Shown here: in pieces, positions 1-9,054 of the stretch
Layout of the letters: every line of letters starts with the position of its first letter
Numbering within the stretch: position 1 is the first letter of the stretch
Assembly (NCBI GenBank): GCA_963772295.1
Contig: CAVYWO010000012.1
Span: forward strand, 620,001-684,000
Direction of reading: 5' to 3'
DNA from: AP-15 sp963772295
GTDB lineage: Bacteria; Pseudomonadota; Alphaproteobacteria; ATCC43930; CGMCC-115725
DNA length: 64,000 nucleotides
Position numbers and translations under genes: made by a program
Notes under the pieces: generated by a model
What the model saw: only the letters and a program-made list of their open reading frames with translations
The model's database searches: none
What the model was told of the DNA's origin: nothing

Positions 1-384
1 GACGAAGCGCGCGAGCTGCTCCCGCAGGGTCTCCCCGTGAGCAGCGTCGGGTTCTTCCGTTACGCGTCCGTCGAGAAAGCTCACCCGCATCGACGGCACG
101 GCCGCGAAGCGGATGAAGGTTGCGATCGAGGTCAGCGGCACCACCCCGGTCGGCAGCACCGGGTCGCCGAGCAGCGCGTTCAGAAAGGTGCTCTTCCCGC
201 GTTTGAACTGCCCGAGGACCGCGACCTGAAGCCGCTCTTGCGCGAGCCGCTCGCGCAGCGACGCCAGCCCTGACAGGTACCGTGAGGTGTTGGGCCAAAC
301 GCCGTCAAGGCAGCTCCCAGCGCGGCCGAGCGCCGTCCCCAGGCAGTCTGCCTGATCACCAACTCCGGATGCGGCCTCGATCAA
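1..384 (-). CDS. Dynamin-family GTPase, N-terminal part (cut by window edge)
   Basis: Reading right to left, the frame is open from a TAG at 406-408 to the window edge. It encodes LQVAVLGQFKRGKSTFLNAL, a P-loop GxxxxGKS of the type GQFKRGKS found in bacterial dynamin-like proteins and related large GTPases. It is followed by LPTGVVPLTS, which fits the G2/switch I threonine region of that family. These proteins act in membrane remodelling or stress; the exact role here is unknown. No ATG lies in the open stretch. TTG at 384 is the only plausible start, so the true N-terminus may be lost or may begin with a rare codon. Most of the gene lies outside the window. Confidence 0.6.
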   Translation of the reverse strand, partial: MIEAASGVGDQADCLGTALGRAGSCLDGVWPNTSRYLSGLASLRERLAQERLQVAVLGQFKRGKSTFLNALLGDPVLPTGVVPLTSIATFIRFAAVPSMRVSFLDGRVTEEPDAAHGETLREQLARFV

Positions 385-672
385 CTTCAGCCCACGGTCC
401 AGTTCCTACGCGTGCGCCCGCTGCGCAAACAGCGAACACGACCGTAGGAGTCATCAGCCCGCAGGCAGTTTCGGCGGACTCCATCGCCGGTGGAAAACAC
501 CTTTGCTGCATATAAACGAGCCTTCGCCCGAATCCAATCCGCCCCGAGCAACCGGGCGGCCTGGGGAGCGACGCCGGGCACGACAACGCCGCCGGAAAAT
601 TCTCGCCGCGATCCACCTCGCCACCGCTACAATTCCTCTCGACCAACGACTCGCACCACACTGGGGCGCCCG

Positions 673-2043
673 ATGGCGATCGGCATGCTCGACAGCGCGG
701 TCTTCGCCGACATGTTCGGCACGCCCGAGATGCAGCGCGTGTTCGGCGGCGACGGGTTCCTCGCCCGCTGTATCGAGGTCGAGGCGGCGTTGGCGCGCGC
801 CCAGGCCCGGCTCGGCATCATCCCCCCGGAGGCGGCGGCGGCGATCTCGAGAGCGGCCGACCCGCCGCCGCGGCTCGACCGGCCGCGGCTCAAGGCCGAG
901 ACCGAGACCATCGGCTATCCGATCCTGCCGCTGGTCCGCCAGCTTGCCGAGGCCGCCGGCCCCGCCGGGCGCTGGCTGCATTGGGGGGCGACGACCCAGG
1001 ACATCATGGATACCGCTGCGGTGCTGCAGATCCGCGCCGGACTGGGGCTGATCGAAGAGGATCTCGCCGCGGTGCGCGGCCATCTCGCCGATCTCGCGCG
1101 CCGCCACCGCGACCTGCCGCTCGCCGGCCGCACCCATCTGCAGCACGCCTTGCCGATCACCTTCGGCTACAAGGCCGCGGTCTGGCTCTCGGCCCTCGAT
1201 CGCCACGCCGACCGTCTGCGGGAATTGCGGCCGCGCGTGCTCGTCGTCGAGTTCGGCGGCGCCGCCGGCACGCTGGCCTCGCTCGGGCGGGGCGATGAAG
1301 CCGTCAAGAGCCGCACCGAGCTCGCCCGGGAATTGGCTCTCGGCGACCCGGCGATCACCTGGCACGCCGCCCGCGACGGCATCGCCGAGACGATCCAGGT
1401 GCTGGCCCTCGTCGCCGGCAGCCTCGCCAAGATCGCCTATGACCTGATGCTGATGTCGGCGACCGAGTTCGGCGAGGCGGCCGAACCCTTTGCCGCCGGC
1501 CGCGGCGCGAGCTCGACGATGCCGCAAAAGCGCAATCCGATTTCCTGCGAGCTGATCTTCGCCGCGGCCAAGATCCTGCGCCAGCATGCCGGCCTCGCAC
1601 TCGATGCGCTCGTCACCGATTTCGAGCGCGCGACCGGCCCGTGGCATCTCGAGTGGGTGGCGCTGCCGGAAGCCTTCGGCTATGCCGCCGGGGCGCTCCG
1701 CCAGGCGCGGTTCCTGCTGGGCGGGCTCCGCGTCGATGCCGGCCGGATGGCGCGAAACCTGGCCATGACGCATGGCTTGATCGTGGCGGAAGCGGTGATG
1801 ATGGGGCTGGCCCCGCACACCGGCCGCAACGAGGCGCATGATCTCGTCTATGACGCCTGCCGGGCGGCGATCGAGGCCGACCGGCCGTTGCTCGACGTAT
1901 TGCTCGAAACCCCGGCCGTCGCCGGGCCGCTCGGCGCCGAGAAATTGCGCGCCTTGACCGATCCGGCCAATTATCTCGGGGCCGCGCCGGCCATGGTCGA
2001 CCGGCTGCTCGCCGCGCGCGGCCGCGTGGGAGACGGCGGTTGA
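673..2043 (+). CDS. pcaB: 3-carboxy-cis,cis-muconate cycloisomerase-like lyase
   Basis: A 456-residue member of the fumarase/aspartase superfamily. The signature GASSTMPQKRNP sits at residues 278-289, and HWGATTQD is near residue 105, as in PcaB. PcaB turns 3-carboxymuconate into gamma-carboxymuconolactone in the protocatechuate branch of the beta-ketoadipate pathway, in the cytoplasm. The N-terminus (MLDSAVFADMFGTPEM) matches PcaB better than adenylosuccinate lyase, and the length is usual for PcaB. I chose ATG 673 because the upstream in-frame sequence has no family similarity. No other pca gene is visible; the convergent neighbour is an MHS-type transporter, which could import an aromatic acid. 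Adenylosuccinate lyase-like activity is the alternative. Confidence 0.8.
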   Translation: MAIGMLDSAVFADMFGTPEMQRVFGGDGFLARCIEVEAALARAQARLGIIPPEAAAAISRAADPPPRLDRPRLKAETETIGYPILPLVRQLAEAAGPAGRWLHWGATTQDIMDTAAVLQIRAGLGLIEEDLAAVRGHLADLARRHRDLPLAGRTHLQHALPITFGYKAAVWLSALDRHADRLRELRPRVLVVEFGGAAGTLASLGRGDEAVKSRTELARELALGDPAITWHAARDGIAETIQVLALVAGSLAKIAYDLMLMSATEFGEAAEPFAAGRGASSTMPQKRNPISCELIFAAAKILRQHAGLALDALVTDFERATGPWHLEWVALPEAFGYAAGALRQARFLLGGLRVDAGRMARNLAMTHGLIVAEAVMMGLAPHTGRNEAHDLVYDACRAAIEADRPLLDVLLETPAVAGPLGAEKLRALTDPANYLGAAPAMVDRLLAARGRVGDGG

Positions 2044-2046
2044 ACG

Positions 2047-3387
2047 TCAGCTTGCGGGGGCGGCTGCCTCGCTATGCTCGGCATGCGGGTCGGCGGTAAA
2101 TGTTTCGGGGCCGATCCAGATCGACGCCGCGGTGATCAGCGACAGGACGATGATGTACAGCGCCACGCCCCACGGCTTGCCGCCCATCCGCAGCACCAAG
2201 AGGCCCGATAGAAACGGCGCCGGTCCTCCCGCCAGGATCGAGCCGAGCTCGCGGGCGAAGGCAAACCCGCTGTAGCGCAGCCGCGGCCCGAACAATTCGC
2301 TGAAATAGGCGGCCTGCGGTCCGAACATCGCTGCCCCGCCGATCGCCATCGCACAGACAAAGGCGAGCACGATCAGCGCCGGCGAGCGCGTATTGACGAG
2401 CCAAAAGAAGGGAAAGGCAAACGCCGCGGAAAACAGCGCACCGCCAAGATAGACCGGACGTCGCCCGACGCGATCCGACAGCCATGAGAAGTACGCCACA
2501 CCGGCAATCGCGAAGGCATTGCCGAGAAGCACGCCCAGGAGCCCGACCTCGCGCGGCAGATGCAGCGTACCCGCGACATAGGACAGGCCAAAAACCGGAA
2601 ACAGGTAGCCGAGCCCATTCTCGGCCAGGCGTGCTCCGATCACGACGACGAAACTCCTGGGATGGCGGCGGATCGCCTCGACGACGGGCAGCCGGATCGG
2701 CTGCCGTCCGCCGGCCACTTCTGTGAAAATCGGGGTTTCGGCGACCCGGGCGCGGACATAAAGCCCAACTGCGATCAGCACGATCGAGATCAGGAACGGC
2801 AGCCGCCAGCCCCAGGCGATAAATTTCGCGTGCGGCAGCAGACTGACGAGCGCAAAGACGCCGACGGCCAGCAAGTTACCGACGACGACGCCGATCGGCG
2901 CCCAGCTGCCATAGACGCCCCGCCTGCCGGGCGGCGCATATTCGACGGCAAAGATCACGGCGCCGCCGTATTCCGCGCCGGCACCGAAGCCCTGAACCAG
3001 GCGCAGCACCACCAGCGCCGCCGGCGCCCAAACGCCGGCGCGTGCATAGGTCGGCAGGAGCCCGATCAGAAAGGTGCCGATACCGACGAGCAATAGGGTG
3101 GCCACCAGCATCGGCTTGCGGCCGAGCCGGTCGCCGAAATGGCCGAAAAACAACCCGCCGAACGGGCGGGCGACAAATCCGACGCCGAATGTAGCAAAGG
3201 CCGCTAGCGTGCCGACCGCCGGATCGAATTTGGGGAAGAACGCTTCGTTGAAGACGAGGGCCGCGGCGGTGCCGTAGATGAAAAAATCATACCATTCGAG
3301 CGCCGACCCTACCGCCGAGGCAAATGCTACCCTGGCGAGCGAGGTCCGGCCCGCGCTCGCGGATGCTCCGGAATTGCCGACCGTCAT
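2047..3387 (-). CDS. MFS transporter, metabolite:H+ symporter (MHS) family
   Basis: 446 residues with about 12 hydrophobic segments. EWYDFFIYG at 31-39 is the TM1 signature of the MHS group (ProP, ShiA, KgtP), and DRLGRKP at 86-92 is the loop 2-3 motif of the major facilitator superfamily. Such proteins import carboxylates, betaines or aromatic acids with protons across the inner membrane; the substrate cannot be read from sequence. The start at 3387 is preceded by GGAAGGG, and an upstream in-frame extension has no family similarity. The stop is 3 bases from the stop of the convergent pcaB-like gene, so the two 3' ends abut. It may be co-transcribed with the DUF4160/DUF2442 pair upstream. Confidence 0.88.
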   Translation of the reverse strand: MTVGNSGASASAGRTSLARVAFASAVGSALEWYDFFIYGTAAALVFNEAFFPKFDPAVGTLAAFATFGVGFVARPFGGLFFGHFGDRLGRKPMLVATLLLVGIGTFLIGLLPTYARAGVWAPAALVVLRLVQGFGAGAEYGGAVIFAVEYAPPGRRGVYGSWAPIGVVVGNLLAVGVFALVSLLPHAKFIAWGWRLPFLISIVLIAVGLYVRARVAETPIFTEVAGGRQPIRLPVVEAIRRHPRSFVVVIGARLAENGLGYLFPVFGLSYVAGTLHLPREVGLLGVLLGNAFAIAGVAYFSWLSDRVGRRPVYLGGALFSAAFAFPFFWLVNTRSPALIVLAFVCAMAIGGAAMFGPQAAYFSELFGPRLRYSGFAFARELGSILAGGPAPFLSGLLVLRMGGKPWGVALYIIVLSLITAASIWIGPETFTADPHAEHSEAAAPAS

Positions 3388-3433
3388 TGGTTTTCCCTTC
3401 CTGCCCTGGCGGGGGTTTGCGCGCCGCACGTCT

Positions 3434-3712
3434 TCATTCGGCCTTCTCCTGCGGTGGCCGGGACTGCAACGGCCGCGCGCCGGTAAGCTCGTCGTGCATG
3501 GCGTCGGGGGCCAGGTCGAGGCCGTTCGGCCAGCGCACCGCGCCGAACTCGTCCACCTTGACCTGACGGAACATCGCCTCGTCGCGCAGCGGCTCGAACA
3601 CCTCGCCGTCAAGTTCGCCGGAGAGGTCTATGGTGCCCGCAACCCCGTCGTCGAACTCGACGTGGAGCCGGTATTTCGGGAGCGGAGCGACTTTCACAAC
3701 GCGGGGCATCAT
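3434..3712 (-). CDS. DUF2442 domain protein
   Basis: 92 residues. VKVAPLPKYRLHVEFDDG followed by G-T-I-D-L-S and a late VRWPNGLDLAPDAM match the DUF2442 family of small proteins. The gene starts 5 bases after the stop of the DUF4160 gene, so the two are almost certainly one operon. This pairing recurs in many bacteria and has been suggested to be a toxin-antitoxin-like module, but I know of no proven function. It acts presumably in the cytoplasm, since there is no signal or membrane segment. The remaining uncertainty is function, not coding status. Confidence 0.8.
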   Translation of the reverse strand: MMPRVVKVAPLPKYRLHVEFDDGVAGTIDLSGELDGEVFEPLRDEAMFRQVKVDEFGAVRWPNGLDLAPDAMHDELTGARPLQSRPPQEKAE

Positions 3713-3717
3713 CGGGC

Positions 3718-3978
3718 TTACTCCAGGGGGCTGATGTCGTTGAGCGGCTTGCGCTGCTGCGCGAGCGCCCAGTTGTCCCGTAGCTCGGGCTGGTGCAGTT
3801 CCGCCCAGTCGAGCACCAGGCCAAGCGCGCGGCGCGGCAAATGTCCCGCTATGACTTCGAGGTTCTCAATGTCGATTTTCGCGTCGTTGCCCTGATAATA
3901 GACATGAAAATGCGGCGGCGCGTGGTCTCTGTGGTACATACGGATAACAATCCCATAGAAAATGCTAATCGTCGGCAT
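3718..3978 (-). CDS. DUF4160 domain protein
   Basis: 86 residues. MPTISIFYGIVIRMYHRDHAPPHFHV is typical of DUF4160: a conserved H-x-P-P-H-F-H-V stretch follows a short beta strand, then a segment like YYQGNDAKI. The protein is small and soluble, with no signal peptide. It is the first gene of a two-gene unit with DUF2442 five bases downstream. A toxin-antitoxin role has been proposed for this pair on the basis of co-occurrence only. The region upstream of 3978 is AT-richer than its surroundings and may hold the promoter. Confidence 0.8.
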   Translation of the reverse strand: MPTISIFYGIVIRMYHRDHAPPHFHVYYQGNDAKIDIENLEVIAGHLPRRALGLVLDWAELHQPELRDNWALAQQRKPLNDISPLE

Positions 3979-4257
3979 CGGGCGAGGCTATCATCACCCG
4001 GTCACGACTTCAAGGCGGCAATGTTTTCAATGCGGTAGGGGAACAGCGCAGAGCGCGCCGCGCCTGGAGAAGCAAACGAAGATAAGTACAACAGAGATTT
4101 TGATGTTGATTGCAAAACGGGCGCGTGCGTACATTTTCGATAATATCGGAACAGGAGAAATCGTGTTAAGGGAAGCAGACGGTTCTAACGTGAAATTCTT
4201 CGACGACAATGGGTTTAGGACTTGCTGAGCTCGACATCCTGATCTCGGGAGACAACT
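3979..4257. other. Intergenic, relatively AT-rich, with a doubtful 41-codon ORF
   Basis: This gap lies between divergent transcription units and should contain both promoters. Plus-strand bases 4103-4228 could encode 41 residues (MLIAKRARAYIFDNIGTGEI and on), with base composition unlike the neighbours. I recognise nothing in it, and it has no clear ribosome-binding site. It may be a short relic of foreign DNA. Confidence 0.3.
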
Positions 4258-5658
4258 ATGATCGAGCAGTTGGATCGTCAGCAAAAGCTGACCATCAATC
4301 AATGGAAGATTTTTGCCGCCGCGACCATCGGCGACATGCTCGACTTCTTCGATTTTCTGCTGATCGCATTTGTGCTGGCGTTCATCGTAAAGGACTGGCA
4401 TTTGACCTATGGTCAGGCGGCGACGATACTGCTGTCGTCGGGCGTGAGCGCGCCGCTCGGGTCGCTGGTCTGGGGCTGGGCGGCCGACAGGATCGGCCGG
4501 CGCAAGGTCATGATCGGCACGATCCTCAACTTCTCGATCGCGACCGGGTTGATGGCGCTGACCCCCGAGCACGGCTGGGTGTTTCTGGCGGTCTGCCGCC
4601 TTCTCGTCGGGTTCGGCGTCACCGGCCTCTACACGGTCGACATTGCCGTGGTGCAGGAGTTCGTGCCGGCCTCTCGGCGCGGTTGGATCACCGGGCTGAC
4701 GACCACGATGTTGCCGATGGGGTTCGTGTTGGGCGCGCTGTTGGGCAAATATGTCGAGGCCTATGTCGGCTGGCGCGGGCTGTTTGCCATCGGGCTGTTG
4801 CCGGCGGGGTTGAGCCTGTTGATCCGCGCCTGGGTTCCCAAATCGCCGCATTGGCTGATCGGCGCCGGTCGTCTCGCGGAGGCGCGAAACTCGCTGGCCT
4901 GGGCATTGATGGTCGACCCGGCGAAGATCCGCTTGCCGGCAGCTGCGCCGCCGGTCGAGAAGGTGGTTTGGCGCGACCTGTTCAAATATCCGCGGAGCGT
5001 TGCCGCGGGCTGTCTCGCCGGGCTCAGCGGCACCGGCATAACCGGCTTTGTCTTGTGGCAGGTGACGCTCTTTGTCATGGTGCTGCACGTGACGCCCGCC
5101 GCGGCCTCGGGTCTCGTCATCTGGGCCAGCCTTGGGCAGATCGTCGGGCGCTTTTCCTGCTCGTGGCTCTCGGACGCGATCGGCCGTCGAGCCTCGATCG
5201 CGCTGACCTGCGCAGTGGCCGGCGTCACCTTTTCGCTCGCCGGCTATTGGCACGACCGGTTGCTCGGCGGGGTCTCGGTCTTCTATCTGATGATCGTCGT
5301 TCAGCAATTTTTCGGCAGCGGCAGCTATTCGATCATCGGCCCGTACATGGCTGAGATCTGGCCGTCGCGGCTGCGCGCCAGCGGTTTGGGTCTGGCCTAT
5401 GGCGCCGGCAATCTCGGCAAGTTCATCGGTCCGGCCGGGCTCGCGGTGATCGCCGGATCGTCCAACCTCGTCAGCCCGCAGACGACGGTCGCTGCACTGA
5501 TCCCGGCGATGAACTACTTCGCCGCCTGGTCTCTCTTGGGGATCGTGGCGGCGGTCTTCATCGGTTTCGAGACGCGCGGCCGCACCATCGACGAAATCGA
5601 CAGCGCCTTGACCGGCGCCAGGTCGCTCTCGACGGCGGCCAAGACCCCGGCAGGCTAG
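4258..5658 (+). CDS. MFS transporter
   Basis: 466 residues with 12 predicted membrane segments. DMLDFFDFLL at 26-35 and ADRIGRRK at 76-83 are the TM1 and loop 2-3 motifs of sugar- and aromatic-acid-type MFS carriers (AAHS-like). A second DAIGRR-type motif occurs after the central loop, as expected from the internal repeat. It is an inner-membrane proton-coupled symporter or exporter of unknown substrate. ATG 4258 follows GGGAGACAACT, a good ribosome-binding site. It stands alone on its strand, followed by a 140-base gap before the multicopper oxidase. Confidence 0.85.
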   Translation: MIEQLDRQQKLTINQWKIFAAATIGDMLDFFDFLLIAFVLAFIVKDWHLTYGQAATILLSSGVSAPLGSLVWGWAADRIGRRKVMIGTILNFSIATGLMALTPEHGWVFLAVCRLLVGFGVTGLYTVDIAVVQEFVPASRRGWITGLTTTMLPMGFVLGALLGKYVEAYVGWRGLFAIGLLPAGLSLLIRAWVPKSPHWLIGAGRLAEARNSLAWALMVDPAKIRLPAAAPPVEKVVWRDLFKYPRSVAAGCLAGLSGTGITGFVLWQVTLFVMVLHVTPAAASGLVIWASLGQIVGRFSCSWLSDAIGRRASIALTCAVAGVTFSLAGYWHDRLLGGVSVFYLMIVVQQFFGSGSYSIIGPYMAEIWPSRLRASGLGLAYGAGNLGKFIGPAGLAVIAGSSNLVSPQTTVAALIPAMNYFAAWSLLGIVAAVFIGFETRGRTIDEIDSALTGARSLSTAAKTPAG

Positions 5659-5696
5659 CTCGGTGTTTCATAAATTCGTTTCACAATACGAGTGCC

Positions 5697-5717
5697 GTCA
5701 TTGCGAACGAAGCGAAC
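5697..5717. repeat. Partial intergenic repeat of the tcattgcga type
   Basis: The sequence gtcattgcgaacgaagcgaa resembles one end of the palindromic element seen complete at 54531-54682 between ureB and ureA. Only one arm is present here, so this is probably a worn copy. Confidence 0.35.
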
Positions 5718-5799
5718 TTATGGTTCAGCAATCTAGCCCGTTTCCAAATTCGACCTTCGCCGGGCGGATCGTGGACCGGCTCGACGAGCGGAGTGAGGG

Positions 5800-7245
5800 A
5801 TGGAGATCGATCGCCGTTCGCTGCTGACCTCTGCCGGGCTTGCCCCGCTAATCGGGGCGATGCCGGCTGCTCTGCGCGAGGCACCGGGCGCTTTGTCGGA
5901 ACCGCCGGAAAACATCGGGGTCGGGCTCGTCGAACTGGCGCCCGACCATATCGCCTCGACCACTCTCTATAATGGCCGGTACCCGGGGCCGATGATCCGC
6001 CTGCGAGAAGGAAAGCGCGTCGTCGTCGATGTGTTCAACGATACCGACGTGCCGGAACTCGTGCACTGGCACGGGCAGATCATCCCGAGCGATGTCGACG
6101 GCGCGGCGGAAGAGGGAACGCCCTTCGTCCCGCCGCACGGCAGGCGCCGCATCGCCTTTGTGCCGCGCCCGGCGGGGTTCCGGTTCTATCACACTCATGT
6201 TGTCGCCGGGGCCGACCTCGGCCGCGGCACCTATACGGGCCAATCGGGGCCGGTATACATCGAGCCGGCGCAAAATCCCGGCGCCTATGATCGCGAGATT
6301 TTCCTCATTCTGAAGGAGTTCGAGCCGAGCTTCAGCCACGGCGGCGACATCGACCTCGACATGCTCGCCGGTGCTTCGGTGGCGGCCCTCGAACGCATCG
6401 GCAGGGCCGCCGACGAGGCGGCTGCGGAAAAGACCAAGGGCTACGAGGTCGGCTACGCCTTTTTTGGCATCAACGGCAAGATGCTGGGCCAGGGCGAGCC
6501 GATCCGCGTCAAGCCAGGTGAGCGCGTGCTGTTTCACGTGTTGAACGCGAGCGCCACCGAGATTCGGAGCCTGGCGTTGCCGGGCCATCTGTTTCGCGTC
6601 GTCGCACTCGACGGCAATCCGGTGCCGACCCCGGCCGAGGTGCCGGTGCTGTGGCTCGGCACCGCCGAGCGGATTTCAGCCATCGTCGAGATGAACCAAC
6701 CCGGTGTGTGGATCATGGGCGATCTCGACGACGACGATCGCCGGCACGGGATGGGGGTGGTCGTCGAATACGCCCTTAGCACCGCGGCGCCGCAATGGAA
6801 AAAGCCGCCGCCGTTCCGTTGGGATTACACCCGCTTTGGCAAGCCCGGGGGGCAGCCTGCGGCGCCGGACGAGACAATCGAGATCCTGGTCGTCAAGCAC
6901 AACGGCGCCGCCGACGGCTTCAACCTGTGGACGCTGAATGGCCAAGCGTTCTCGATGAAAATAATGAAGCCCACTTACACGGTCCATCAGGGCCGGCGCT
7001 ATCGGCTCAAATTCCGCAATGCGAGCGACGACGTCCACCCGTTGCATCTGCACCGGCACAGTTTCGAGCTGGTGCGGATCGGGGGCAAGCCGACCGCGGG
7101 CGTCATCAAGGACGTCGTCATGCTCGGTGGTTTTCAAGAAGTCGAGTTCGACTTTGTCGCCTACAACCCTGGTCCTACGCTGTTCCACTGCCACCAGCAG
7201 TTGCACATGGATTACGGCTTTATGGCGTTATTCAAGTATGCGTAA
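5800..7245 (+). CDS. Multicopper oxidase (periplasmic)
   Basis: 481 residues. All four copper-binding motifs are present: HWHG 89-92, HTH 131-133, HPLHLHRH 413-420 and HCHQQLHMDYGFM 463-475, the last with the type 1 axial Met 475. The N-terminus (DRRSLLTSAGLAPLIGA) looks like a Tat signal, which suits a cofactor-loaded periplasmic enzyme. Laccase-like oxidases couple oxidation of phenols or metal ions to reduction of O2 to water. The gene is followed after 26 bases by chrA, so a metal-stress operon is possible. Part of this gene (6421-6763) is duplicated at 8705-9048. Confidence 0.9.
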   Translation: MEIDRRSLLTSAGLAPLIGAMPAALREAPGALSEPPENIGVGLVELAPDHIASTTLYNGRYPGPMIRLREGKRVVVDVFNDTDVPELVHWHGQIIPSDVDGAAEEGTPFVPPHGRRRIAFVPRPAGFRFYHTHVVAGADLGRGTYTGQSGPVYIEPAQNPGAYDREIFLILKEFEPSFSHGGDIDLDMLAGASVAALERIGRAADEAAAEKTKGYEVGYAFFGINGKMLGQGEPIRVKPGERVLFHVLNASATEIRSLALPGHLFRVVALDGNPVPTPAEVPVLWLGTAERISAIVEMNQPGVWIMGDLDDDDRRHGMGVVVEYALSTAAPQWKKPPPFRWDYTRFGKPGGQPAAPDETIEILVVKHNGAADGFNLWTLNGQAFSMKIMKPTYTVHQGRRYRLKFRNASDDVHPLHLHRHSFELVRIGGKPTAGVIKDVVMLGGFQEVEFDFVAYNPGPTLFHCHQQLHMDYGFMALFKYA

Positions 7246-7271
7246 CCAATCGCCGGCGAACGTTGAGTGAA

Positions 7272-8492
7272 ATGATAGAAACTGCGGCGTCCCCTGCCGT
7301 CGAGCCCGGACGGGGTCGTGCCGCAGAGGTGTTCCTGGTGGCGCTGCGGCTGGGCTTGACCTCGTTTGGCGGCCCGATCGCGCATCTCGGCTATTTCGAG
7401 CGGACTTATGTCCGCGAACGCCACTGGCTGATGCCCGACGAATACGGCGGGCTCGTCGCGCTGTGCCAAATGGTGCCGGGGCCGGCGAGCAGCCAGGTCA
7501 GCTATTTGATCGGGCTGCGCCGCGCCGGCTGGAGCGGGGCATTCGCCGCCTGGGCCGGTTTCACCCTGCCTTCGGCGGCCGTGATGTTCGGTTTCGCGCT
7601 CTTGGCGCCGCACCTCGAGGGGCCGACGACAAACGCGGTAATGCACGGGCTGAAGCTCGTCGCCGTCGCGGTGGTTGCGCAGGCGGTGTGGAACATGGCG
7701 CGCAACCTCTGCCCCGATCGGCGGCGCGCCGCGCTGGCGCTGCTCGCGGCAGCGCTCTCGCTGGTGGTCAGCGGCTCTTTTGTCCAAATCGCGGCGTTGC
7801 TGATCGGAGCGATCGGCGGGGCGCTGTTGTGTCGCGACCTTCCTGCCGCTCCGGGGCTGCCGATGATGCCGGTCGGCATGCGGACGGGCGGAGCGGCGCT
7901 GGCGCTCTTTTTGATCCTGCTGGTGACGCTGCCGCTGGCCGGCGCCGCGGCGCCGCACAGCCTCTTGGCCCTTGCCGGCATTTTCTACAAGGCCGGCGCG
8001 CTGGTCTTCGGCGGCGGCCACGTGGTGCTGCCCTTGCTGCGTGATGCGCTGGTGCCGCAAGGCTGGCTGTCGGACAATGCCTTCCTCGCCGGCTATGGCA
8101 TGGCACAGGCGATCCCGGGGCCGCTCTTCACCTTCTCCGCCTATCTCGGCGCCGTCGTCGCACCCGGTGCTTGGACCCTCCTCTGGTCGGCGATCGCGCT
8201 GATCTTCATGTTTCTGCCCGGGGTGCTGATCGCACTCGCCGGTCTGCCGGTATGGCTGTGGCTCGGCCACCACCCTGCGGCGCGCGCCGCACTGGCCGGG
8301 ATCAACGCCGCCGTCGTCGGCGTTCTCGGGGCCGCCCTCTACAACCCGATCTGGTTGAGCGCCGTCGGCAACGGCGGCGATGTGGCGATTGCCTTGACCG
8401 GCTTTCTGCTGCTCGAGCGCTGGCGGGTGCCGCCGCTCGCCATCGTGGTTTTCTGCATCGGCGCAGCGTTGATCGCGGCGCGGGTCTCCTGA
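7272..8492 (+). CDS. chrA: Chromate transporter ChrA
   Basis: 406 residues, the normal length for a two-domain CHR protein. FGGPIAHLG at 32-40 and VPGPASSQ near 68-75 mark the first half; FGGGHVVLPLL from residue 246 marks the second. About ten hydrophobic segments place it in the inner membrane, where ChrA proteins export chromate in exchange for sulfate or by proton-motive force. I chose ATG 7272; a TTG nine bases upstream is possible. It sits directly after the multicopper oxidase and is probably co-transcribed. A truncated second copy lies at 11479-12500. Confidence 0.9.
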   Translation: MIETAASPAVEPGRGRAAEVFLVALRLGLTSFGGPIAHLGYFERTYVRERHWLMPDEYGGLVALCQMVPGPASSQVSYLIGLRRAGWSGAFAAWAGFTLPSAAVMFGFALLAPHLEGPTTNAVMHGLKLVAVAVVAQAVWNMARNLCPDRRRAALALLAAALSLVVSGSFVQIAALLIGAIGGALLCRDLPAAPGLPMMPVGMRTGGAALALFLILLVTLPLAGAAAPHSLLALAGIFYKAGALVFGGGHVVLPLLRDALVPQGWLSDNAFLAGYGMAQAIPGPLFTFSAYLGAVVAPGAWTLLWSAIALIFMFLPGVLIALAGLPVWLWLGHHPAARAALAGINAAVVGVLGAALYNPIWLSAVGNGGDVAIALTGFLLLERWRVPPLAIVVFCIGAALIAARVS

Positions 8493-8510
8493 TTGCCGCG
8501 CCGCGGGCGA

Positions 8511-8703
8511 TCAGTAGCCGAGGGCGAGCCCGTCCTTGCGCGGCTCGGAGCCGCCGATCAAGACGCCGCGCGCGCGGTCGATCAGGATCGCCTGAGAGCC
8601 GCCGAGCGGCACCTCGCGGGTCACGATCTCGTGGCCGCGCCGCGCCAGTTCGGCGACGATCGGCGCCGGCACCGCGCGCTCGACCTCCAAGACGCCGTTC
8701 AGC
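8511..8703 (-). pseudogene. 3' end fragment of gamma-glutamyltransferase gene (duplicate)
   Basis: These 193 bases match the last ~190 bases of the intact ggt gene (12519-12711) with only a few substitutions, including the terminal residues SEPRKDGLALGY and a stop codon. At 8703/8704 the homology stops abruptly and continues as multicopper oxidase sequence on the other strand. This is the joint of a tandem duplication, not a gene. Confidence 0.9.
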
Positions 8704-9048
8704 GCGCTGCGGAAAAGACCAAGGGGTACGAGGTCGGCTACGCCTTTTTCAGCATCAGCGGCAAGATGCTGGGCCAGGGCAAGCCGATCCGCGTAAGGCA
8801 AATTGAGCGCGTGCTGTTTCACGTGCTGAACGCGAGCGCCACCGAGATGCGGAGCCTGGCGTTGCCGGGCCATATGTTTCGCGTCGTCGCACTCGACGGC
8901 AACCCGGTGCCGACCCGGCCGAGGTGCCGGTGCTGGGGGCTCGGCACCGCCGAGCGGATTTCAGCCATCGTCGAGATGAACCAACTCGGCGTGTGGGTCA
9001 TCGGCGATCTCGACGACGACGATCGCCGGCAGGGGATGGGGGTGGTCG
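8704..9048 (+). pseudogene. Internal fragment of multicopper oxidase gene (duplicate)
   Basis: Bases 8705-9048 match 6421-6763 of the intact multicopper oxidase at high identity, including the stretch EKTKGYEVGYAFF. The fragment has no start, lacks all four copper motifs, and is frameshifted relative to the parent near 8930. It ends where the LysR gene begins, at about 9049, so the rest of this copy was lost when the LysR-DoxX-pirin block arrived. Confidence 0.9.
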
Positions 9049-9054
9049 ACCCGT

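Noticed and set aside
454..1839. A 461-codon open frame on the minus strand opposite the PcaB-like gene
   Set aside because: It mirrors the codons of the recognised lyase gene, is rich in Arg, Gly and Ala as GC-rich antisense frames are, and has no family similarity.
4027..5307. 426-codon minus-strand frame opposite the MFS transporter
   Set aside because: Shadow of a gene with clear MFS motifs; highly charged, with no membrane segments and no similarity.
6795..7271. N-terminal extension of ChrA by about 160 codons
   Set aside because: It overlaps the 3' half of the multicopper oxidase in another frame; ChrA similarity starts at 7272.
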